Below, piece by piece: positions 58,182 through 64,000 of a stretch of DNA of 64,000 nucleotides. Under the pieces are notes generated by a model, which was not told where the DNA came from, did not search any database, and saw only the letters and a program-made list of their open reading frames with translations. Both the position numbers and the translations under genes were made by a program. The DNA is from Candidatus Nitrotoga sp. SPKER (lineage in GTDB: Bacteria > Pseudomonadota > Gammaproteobacteria > Burkholderiales > Gallionellaceae), in assembly GCA_003402285.1 (NCBI GenBank), contig QFXG01000007.1, positions 40,255-104,254 on the forward strand, read 5' to 3'. How positions within the stretch are numbered: the stretch's first letter is position 1; each line of letters begins with the position of its first letter.

Positions 58182-58620
58182 CGCCGTTTTGTTCGAATTC
58201 ACAAATGGCCACCACGCAGCAATTGGTCTGCACGAAGTCGCCGAACTCGTGATGTCGCCCAAGCTTGTAAATGTACCGCTGGCTCCAGACTACTGCCATT
58301 CGCTTTGTATTTGGCAAGACCGCGCCATTCCATTCATAGAACTGGCACCGCTCATAGGCCAACGCTCTCTGGAGAAAGTAAATCTTGCGCTAGTCGTCAC
58401 GTATTTTGCCCGATCAAATAGCGAGCAAAGATGGGGAGCATTAGGACTATCAACTTATTTTCGCATGATGAGCGTCGAAGATGATGCAGCATGTCTGTTG
58501 CCCCAGGATTCATCCGCATGGCCCTCTATCGCCCACTCCTGTTTCCAGTTAGCAGACGAAAACGTTCCCATTCTGAATCTGAATGCCTTGTTTGAACAAC
58601 ACCTGCAGCTGGCCCTTTAA
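58165..58620 (+). CDS. Small CheW-like protein downstream of chpA (second)
   Basis: A 151-aa protein with a CheW-like core: FTNGHHAAIGLHEVAELVM, then CHSLCIWQDRAIPFIELAPLIG, the loop that contacts kinases and receptors in CheW. The ATG at 58165, inside the preceding gene, has GGAGAG just upstream and is preferred to an earlier in-frame start. With the first CheW-like gene it closes the pil/chp operon. A ChpC-type adaptor is the likely role. Confidence 0.62.
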   Translation: MNTRHNAVLFEFTNGHHAAIGLHEVAELVMSPKLVNVPLAPDYCHSLCIWQDRAIPFIELAPLIGQRSLEKVNLALVVTYFARSNSEQRWGALGLSTYFRMMSVEDDAACLLPQDSSAWPSIAHSCFQLADENVPILNLNALFEQHLQLAL

Positions 58621-58811
58621 TTATTTTCTTCCTCATATAAGTCATCGTCGTATTTGTTCTCAAGTACCAAAACAACTCCAACGGTGTAAATATCCCTGCT
58701 GCCTTACCCATAACTCAGCAGACGAGGCTAATGGATTATTTTGTTTTAAAAACAGGAATTCAACCCTACCCGAACAGTGTTGCCTCATTTCCCTCCTGTA
58801 TCCACATGGAT

Positions 58812-59048
58812 TTATTCGCCTAACCAGATACGGCCAAATAGCCCAATACGGAGTCTCGCTTGCTTGGGGGCAGAGGTCGGAGGAGATTGTGCCTTGAAAA
58901 TTGACGAACACGGGTTATCCGTCCAGCGGGTGAGTAAGAGTCCGCCACGCGCGACTTTGCGCAACAAATACCATCGACCCGCATGCTCAATCAGCAACGC
59001 GTTGCTATCGCCGAAAAGCTTGCTGCTCGGAATTCTCATCTTGGTCAT
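58812..59048 (-). CDS. HemP/HmuP-like hemin uptake protein
   Basis: A small frame (78 aa) downstream of the second TonB receptor gene. The segment MRIPSSKLFGDSNALLIEHA followed by GRWYLLRKVARGGLLLTR matches the HemP pattern (SSxxLxGxxxxLxIxHxGxxYxLRxTxxGKLLLT). HemP-type proteins are small activators or accessories of haem and iron uptake receptor genes. The remaining 40 residues after LLLTR do not belong to the family and may be read-through. The ATG at 59048 is one of two possible starts. Confidence 0.62.
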   Translation of the reverse strand: MTKMRIPSSKLFGDSNALLIEHAGRWYLLRKVARGGLLLTRWTDNPCSSIFKAQSPPTSAPKQARLRIGLFGRIWLGE

Positions 59049-59229
59049 GTCCACACAGGTGCTATCACTTATAAGTCGCAAAAGAACTTTAATTATGCAC
59101 GAATAGTACTGTTCGAAGTCACATCGAATCGTGTCAGCGCCAAAGTGCGTGCGATCAACGCTTACACTACCTCGAGCCCAGACAGTTCCGCACCTAACTC
59201 GCTTAACCGGACAAGGCTGCTAAAAATTT

Positions 59230-61755
59230 TTACCAGATATAACCCAAGGCCATATTCACCGTGCGCTTGGCTCCGGAGTAACACGTGCTCTCCAAGCAAG
59301 CGTTGAAATAATGCTTGTCAGACAGGTTATTAACGGTTAAAGAGAGTCGTGCACCCCTCAATGCCGGGTTCAGCTTGACCAAATTCATGTGCATGGCGGC
59401 GTCAACCAGCGTATAGGCTGGCGTGCTGACATTGTTGCTGGCGTTATAGGTCGAGCCCATGTGTCGTACACCAAGCCCCATCTCCATCCCGAAGGGCAAG
59501 CGATAGTTCAACCAGGATGAAGCCTGTACTTTGGGTGTATTTCCTAGCCGATTACCCTGGATACCATCGTTGCTACGCGTGACAACAGGATCAAGCCATG
59601 CCGCTGCCAGCGTCATATCCAAGCCGCTGGCCAGATTGGCTTTACCTTCGAGTTCGATCCCATCAACGCGAACTTCGCCAGCTTGCTTCTGGAATCCAAC
59701 GTTCACTGGATCGATCGTTAGCATGTTCTGCTGTACCAGCCGGAATACCGAAGCTGTAGCAGACACATTTCGACCCGAAGGCTGGTACTTAATACCTGCC
59801 TCGATTTGTTCGCCGGTCGTGGGCTCGAAGGTAGCGCCCAGAGCATTCAGACCAACCGCCGGCCGGAACGAAGTACTGTAGCTCGCATATGGCGACACTC
59901 CACTATCGAACAGGTAGCCAAGCCCGACCCGACCCGTAAACGCACGATCTTTCTGGGCATCGAGTGTTGGGCTGTCGACAGTGCCGCTGATGGAAGAGGT
60001 CTCCACACGGTCGTGACGACCCGACATCGTCAAGATCACACGCCCAAGTTTCATCTGGTCTTGGATATACAGCCCGAGTTGATCGGAACGCTGCCCTATA
60101 GACAAAATGAGATCAGGTTTGGTAAATGGCAAATACACCGGCGTATACAGGTCCACATCAGGCACGTCACTGAAGCCGAGTTGGTACGACTGGCGCAAGC
60201 GCTGGTAGTCCACGCCCGCAAGAAGTCGGTGTTTGACAGCGCCTACATTGAACTCGGCGCGAACCGAGTTATCAGCGTTCAGGGCGCGATGCTGTCCAGG
60301 AAAGCTGAGCGTCGACCGACGCACAGTGCGATAATCGCTGGGATTGCCATCGGCGTTGGTGATCCAGCCAGTCGAATACGTAAAATCGTTTTGTCGGAAA
60401 CGCACGTCGGCGTACCGCAGTTTCGACTGAAAACTCACCCCATTATTGAGAGCGTGTTCAAGTTCGTAACCGACCGAATACTGGCGGCGTTGAAAACGGT
60501 CTGAAGGGTCAGTGTCCGTGCGGTTACGCGGCAAAGTGCCATTCGGATTGGGCCGAAGAGTCCCTTCAATGGGCAACGCACCACGGCTACCTGACTGGTC
60601 GTCATTTAGAAAACTCGACAGAAGCGTCAGGCGAGTATCTGCACTGGGCGTCCACATGAGGCTGGGTGCAATATAGGTTCGCTTTTGCTGGACGAAATCA
60701 AACTGATCGCCGGTATCGCGTGCGAGGGCGACCAAGCGATATGCGAAATCCGAGTTCGTAGAGACTGGACCGGACAGATCCACGGCCGCCTGACGGCGAT
60801 TAAAGCTACCATACGTGATCCTGGCTTCGTTGATTGATTGATTGGTCGGGCGCTTGCTGACCATGTTAAGCAAACCACCCGGCGCAGCTTGCCCGTAGAG
60901 CACCGAGGCTGGCCCCTTGAGAACCTCAATCCTCTCCAATCCCCATGTCTCAGTGGCCCAGGCGGAGTTATTACCGTTCCAAGTAGGCAATTGCATGCCA
61001 TCTAAGTGATGAGGGATCTCAAAACCGCGAACGGCGATGTAGTCGGTCAACAGGCCTGCGGGGCCATAGGTCTCCGACACAACGCCGGGCGTGTAGGTCA
61101 ATGCTCTGGCCATATCCTGCGCACCGCGCGCGGCGATCTCTTCTTGACCGATAACAGAGATACTTTGCGGAATTTCGAGAATGGGGATATCCGTCTTGGT
61201 CGCCGTTCTGCTGTGCTTGGCCACATACCCAACTACTGGCCCAGTGGCGTTTTCCCGCTCTGGACTGGCCTTCACAACCACCACCGGCAGCATTGGCTCT
61301 GCTGCGGCATTTAGAGCATCTCCAGGCGTCTGTTTTACTAGCGACCAACCGCCGCCAGCGTCTACTAATTCATAGCTACTACCAGTGAGCAGCTTCGTAA
61401 ATCCATCACGAACGGTATAACGACCTTGCAGCCCGCTGCTGTTCATTCCCGCTAGCATTTTTGGGTCGAACACCAATTGCACGCCAGCCGTGGCGGCGAA
61501 CTCTGCCAGTACATCACTCAGGCGCCCTGCGGAAATAGTGTAGTCCTTGCCGACCGCACTGCTTGAGGCTTCGACCGCTAATGCTAAATTGGAAGTGAAG
61601 ACGCCTTGACCAGCCAAGACGCAACTGATGAAGAGCATCAAGACATTTACTTTAAAGGTCGGCGAGGTGTCGTTGCGAACAGGAACAGTGGGGGAAATGC
61701 AAGACCGGCTGTGCGAGCCAATCGCCGTGAATACGAATGAATGCCTGAAAATCAT
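59230..61755 (-). CDS. Second TonB-dependent receptor with FecA-type signalling domain
   Basis: An outer-membrane siderophore or haem receptor (841 aa). After a signal segment, the STN domain (YTISAGRLSDVLAEFAATAG to about residue 130) can signal to the FecR-type partner. The plug starts with DIPILEIPQSISVIGQEEI, with WGLERIEVLKGPASVLYGQA. The barrel ends MALGYIW. The open frame starts far upstream within fecR; the ATG at 61755 with AAAGG 8 bases before it is chosen. FecR- and FecI-type genes lie upstream on the same strand and the HemP-like gene downstream. Confidence 0.92.
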   Translation of the reverse strand: MIFRHSFVFTAIGSHSRSCISPTVPVRNDTSPTFKVNVLMLFISCVLAGQGVFTSNLALAVEASSSAVGKDYTISAGRLSDVLAEFAATAGVQLVFDPKMLAGMNSSGLQGRYTVRDGFTKLLTGSSYELVDAGGGWSLVKQTPGDALNAAAEPMLPVVVVKASPERENATGPVVGYVAKHSRTATKTDIPILEIPQSISVIGQEEIAARGAQDMARALTYTPGVVSETYGPAGLLTDYIAVRGFEIPHHLDGMQLPTWNGNNSAWATETWGLERIEVLKGPASVLYGQAAPGGLLNMVSKRPTNQSINEARITYGSFNRRQAAVDLSGPVSTNSDFAYRLVALARDTGDQFDFVQQKRTYIAPSLMWTPSADTRLTLLSSFLNDDQSGSRGALPIEGTLRPNPNGTLPRNRTDTDPSDRFQRRQYSVGYELEHALNNGVSFQSKLRYADVRFRQNDFTYSTGWITNADGNPSDYRTVRRSTLSFPGQHRALNADNSVRAEFNVGAVKHRLLAGVDYQRLRQSYQLGFSDVPDVDLYTPVYLPFTKPDLILSIGQRSDQLGLYIQDQMKLGRVILTMSGRHDRVETSSISGTVDSPTLDAQKDRAFTGRVGLGYLFDSGVSPYASYSTSFRPAVGLNALGATFEPTTGEQIEAGIKYQPSGRNVSATASVFRLVQQNMLTIDPVNVGFQKQAGEVRVDGIELEGKANLASGLDMTLAAAWLDPVVTRSNDGIQGNRLGNTPKVQASSWLNYRLPFGMEMGLGVRHMGSTYNASNNVSTPAYTLVDAAMHMNLVKLNPALRGARLSLTVNNLSDKHYFNACLESTCYSGAKRTVNMALGYIW

Positions 61756-61903
61756 ACTGAGTACCTTTCGTCGATGTGCTGGTGGATGGTTATAGCGCGT
61801 AAAAACGCACTTCCATCCAGTACACCGGACGAAACAAAAAAAGTGATCATCTGAGGGCAAGTTTTTTTGTCGGTGTCGCATAACGACGCCGCAAGGCATC
61901 AAC

Positions 61904-62872
61904 TCAGGTGCGGGGTTCGACCGTGATCCAGTAGCGCGTTCTGCGCCCGACGCGCACTGGCAAAGTTTTTTCCAGCATGGCCAGACCGGCATCGGTGTCG
62001 GCCAGCGAGATGGCACCGGATAAGCGCAGATCAGCTACCGTGGGGTCGCAGCGCAGCACACCGGGACGGTGACGGGCTATCTCGGCAATTACGTCACCCA
62101 GCCGCATATTTTTGGCCAGCAACATGCCTTGTTCCCACAGGCTGGCATTGCTATCCACGGGCACTGGTTGTGCCACGCCCATGGCATTAAAGTTTACTTG
62201 TTGGCCAGCATGCAAAATAAGGGTCGAGCCATCCAAAGGTCGTACCTCGACCGCATCCTGCAATACAGCGATACGGTAGGCGTCCTGCCCATCCAGATGA
62301 CGCACACTAAAGCGCGTGCCCAGCGCGCGCGCAATCCCGTACGGCGTATCAACAAGAAAAGGTCGATAAGTAGGAGATGAATCGGCATGAGTGGTGATTA
62401 AAATCTCTCCGGTCACAAGACGAATGCGACGCTCCGCAGCACTGAAGATGATGTTCACTGCACTGCCGGTATTGAGCACCAAACGCGAGCCGTCGGGTAA
62501 TTCCAACGTCTTGCGCTCGCCGGTAGCGGTAGTCACATCGGCCGTCCATTCTCGCCAAGGCAATTGGCGCAAGCTTAACCAACTGACCGGTGCAGCCACC
62601 AACAGCACGGTCAGCAAACGCAAGGCGTGTCGCCGCTCATTGCCACGCTCAAGATTTTTAAGTGCCTCTTTGCCGATGTCCGTTGGCACTTGGCTAAAGG
62701 TATAAAAAACCGTCTGTGCGCGAATCCAGGCCGCATCGTGCGCCGGATTCTGCTGGCGCCAGCGGTTGAAAGCTTCGCGTTCAGATTCTGTAGGGGTGCC
62801 ATACCGGAAAACAATAGCCCAGTCGGCAGCCACTTTAAGCAAGGCGGGATCAAGGGAAGCAGAAGAGGACAT
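61904..62872 (-). CDS. FecR-type regulator of the second fec cassette
   Basis: A 322-aa inner-membrane signal transducer for the sigma factor encoded just upstream (32 bp). The N-terminus has ADWAIVFRYGTPTESE and WRQQNPAHDAAW; a membrane helix lies near residues 84-102. The periplasmic domain shows WTADVTTATGERKTLELPDG, SRLVLNTGSAVN and GTRFSVR, then an STN-like C-terminus. It is clearly paralogous to the FecR-type protein at 23289-24314 (PW-EWTAD segment shared). Confidence 0.92.
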   Translation of the reverse strand: MSSSASLDPALLKVAADWAIVFRYGTPTESEREAFNRWRQQNPAHDAAWIRAQTVFYTFSQVPTDIGKEALKNLERGNERRHALRLLTVLLVAAPVSWLSLRQLPWREWTADVTTATGERKTLELPDGSRLVLNTGSAVNIIFSAAERRIRLVTGEILITTHADSSPTYRPFLVDTPYGIARALGTRFSVRHLDGQDAYRIAVLQDAVEVRPLDGSTLILHAGQQVNFNAMGVAQPVPVDSNASLWEQGMLLAKNMRLGDVIAEIARHRPGVLRCDPTVADLRLSGAISLADTDAGLAMLEKTLPVRVGRRTRYWITVEPRT

Positions 62873-62904
62873 GACGGAATGCTCCGGGTCAGGTTACAAG
62901 CCCG

Positions 62905-63411
62905 TCAAACAACGTCCATGCAGGCCACCAGCGCCTTGTGGATGTGTCGACGCACGGTGATAACGGGTGTTCGCGTGCGCTCAGAGATCTGTTCCAAAGT
63001 CAGCTCGTCGATCTGTGCCAACAGGAAAATTTCACGAGTACGACTGGATAGGCTGGCGAGCATAGCATCAATACGTATTAACGCTTCGATAATTAGCTGG
63101 CGTGTTTCAGGTGCAGGTACTTCCGGTTCAGACAGGTGGGTCAGCGCTCCGAGATAGGCATGTTCTACGTCCTGCCGCCGCCAATGGTCAATAACTAGGC
63201 CTTTGGCGATGTGCGTGAGCAGCGCGCGGGGTTCATCACCGAGATGCGACGGCAGTCGCCGTGACACCATCACGCGCAGAAAAGTGTCATGCGCAACATC
63301 GGCAGCGTCGCAGGCGTTGCCAAGTTTGCGGCGCAACCAACCGTGCAACCAGCCATGGTGATCGGTATAGAGTACCTGAATCTGCTGCGCTACAATTTCG
63401 GCCACCGACAT
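62905..63411 (-). CDS. FecI-type ECF sigma factor of the second fec cassette
   Basis: A 168-aa iron-starvation sigma factor. Region 2 shows ADVAHDTFLRVMVSRRLPSH and region 4 SSRTREIFLLAQIDELTLEQISERTRTPVITVRRHIHKAL. It shares the length and the HHGWLHGWLRRKLGNACDAAD-type N-terminus with the first FecI-type protein. The ATG at 63411 follows a strong AAGGAGGG site. The Fur box 48 bases upstream indicates iron control. Confidence 0.93.
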   Translation of the reverse strand: MSVAEIVAQQIQVLYTDHHGWLHGWLRRKLGNACDAADVAHDTFLRVMVSRRLPSHLGDEPRALLTHIAKGLVIDHWRRQDVEHAYLGALTHLSEPEVPAPETRQLIIEALIRIDAMLASLSSRTREIFLLAQIDELTLEQISERTRTPVITVRRHIHKALVACMDVV

Positions 63412-63788
63412 GGTGCCCTCCTTGTCATAGGTCGACCCCATGTGCAAACCATATTATTAATAAGAATTATTCGCATTGTAGCGGAAGCGAAATGAGGATT
63501 GCAATACAAGCTTACTGGAGCTGGGGGGCGGGTGCTATCGTATGCGGGCTATCTTTTATATGTTTTATCTGAATCATCGAACAAAATTAATTAAAAACTC
63601 AAAAAGGCACCAATGCTGCGGCATTTGTCCATTTGATTAGAGTTAGCCAAAAGTACACCTCATTTCCCAATATTTTTCTGTTTAAAGAAGCCAATCAAAT
63701 AAATAAGATCAAACATTTAACCCAGATTGTCCCTTAGCAAAAAAACCATGTCCTTCCCGCGCAGGCGCACTGCTGTCCGGAATAAATT
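63412..63788. other. Intergenic region between the second fec cassette and the IS4 tail
   Basis: Apart from the Fur box, no gene is called. A 26-codon plus-strand frame at 63492-63572 (MRIAIQAYWSWGAGAIVCGL and so on, hydrophobic) is present but has no supporting signal. Confidence 0.4.
63459..63477. promoter_or_regulatory. Fur box upstream of the second fecI
   Basis: AATAAGAATTATTCGCATT closely fits the betaproteobacterial Fur site pattern (its reverse, AATGCGAATAATTCTTATT, is the typical form). It lies 48 bases upstream of the sigma factor ATG, where it would repress when iron is sufficient. Confidence 0.68.
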
Positions 63789-63795
63789 TCATGCG
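63770..63795. repeat. Possible end of the IS4-type element
   Basis: CTGCTGTCCGGAATAAATTT at 63770-63789, just beyond the transposase stop, resembles the terminal repeat of an IS4-family element as I recall it. The other end is outside the window, so it cannot be tested here. Confidence 0.3.
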
Positions 63796-64000
63796 AACAA
63801 TCCTCCCTGCCGTGCAGCGAATTCCGTCATGCTCTCTCTGCGCCGCCGGTAACGTTCAGCCTCGGCGGATGGACGTTGAAACAATGTGGCACGAATCTCG
63901 GCGAGCAATATCCACAGGCTACCGCCGTAGCTTTGAGTTTTGCGATAGATCGCCAGCAACAGGTAAGTAATCAACGCGGTGAGTATCTGGATGCGTACCG
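63789..64000 (-). CDS. IS4-family transposase, C-terminal part (runs off the window edge)
   Basis: The reading frame enters from beyond position 64000 and ends at 63789 (TGA). It encodes VRIQILTALITYLLLAIYRK, QSYGGSLWILLAEIRATLFQ and a basic tail, the conserved C-terminus of IS4-type DDE transposases. The catalytic residues lie outside the window. It marks a mobile element beside the second iron cassette. Confidence 0.75.
   Translation of the reverse strand, partial: VRIQILTALITYLLLAIYRKTQSYGGSLWILLAEIRATLFQRPSAEAERYRRRRESMTEFAARQGGLFA

Noticed and set aside
58777..59106. Plus-strand 109-codon frame after the pil/chp operon
   Set aside because: It is the antisense shadow of the HemP-like gene and lacks a ribosome site.
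61756..62016. Upstream extension of the second TonB receptor frame
   Set aside because: It reads antisense-free but within the fecR end in another frame; the signal peptide and ribosome site fit the ATG at 61755.
63492..63572. 26-codon hydrophobic plus-strand frame
   Set aside because: No ribosome site or family; could be chance near the Fur box.
1..64000. CRISPR arrays, rRNA and tRNA genes
   Set aside because: No regularly spaced direct repeats, ribosomal RNA signatures or tRNA-like CCA/T-loop patterns were noticed by eye; a tRNA search program could still find one.

Overview
The window reads as a chromosome segment of a betaproteobacterium. The pepA-holC-valS and lptFG layouts, the Chp-type pilus chemosensory operon, the purE/purC/sua5 neighbourhood and the moderate base composition fit the Nitrosomonadales, perhaps a Gallionellaceae or Nitrotoga-like organism. 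That placement is inference from gene content only. No rRNA, tRNA or CRISPR array was seen.

Layout. 1-3.2 kb: purine synthesis (purE, purC), a PsiE-like membrane protein and Sua5. 3.4-6.8 kb: a SulP transporter behind a beta-carbonic anhydrase, a relic of an IS30-type transposase and a small universal stress protein. 7.6-22.3 kb: a complete E. coli-type cellulose locus in two convergent operons, bcsB-bcsZ-bcsC on the + strand and dgkA-bcsE-bcsF-bcsQ-bcsA-bcsG on the - strand, meeting with no base between the stop codons. BcsA has a PilZ domain, BcsG should add phosphoethanolamine to cellulose, and DgkA could recycle the diacylglycerol this releases. 22.7-30.8 kb: a Fur-box-led fecI-fecR-TonB receptor-PepSY cassette and an outer-membrane DUF5916-type protein. 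31.0-40.6 kb: housekeeping genes lptG/lptF, pepA, holC, valS (with an odd in-frame N-terminal extension), a TusA-like protein and a BepA-like protease.

40.8-58.6 kb: a type IV pilus control island. On the - strand lie a PP2C phosphatase, a two-FHA protein, a GAF-containing GspE/PilB-type ATPase, a pilin and a GT-C/TPR membrane protein that may glycosylate it. Divergent from these, on the + strand, are a class III nucleotide cyclase fused to a Ser/Thr kinase, then PilG-, PilH-, PilI- and PilJ-like proteins, a ChpA/PilL hybrid histidine kinase and two small CheW-like proteins. Together they suggest one switch in which a chemosensory array, a cyclic nucleotide and Ser/Thr phosphorylation (kinase, phosphatase, FHA reader) control pili. 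This island is the most interesting part of the window. 58.8-63.5 kb: a second fecI-fecR-TonB receptor cassette on the - strand with a HemP-like protein and its own Fur box. The right edge holds the tail of an IS4-type transposase.
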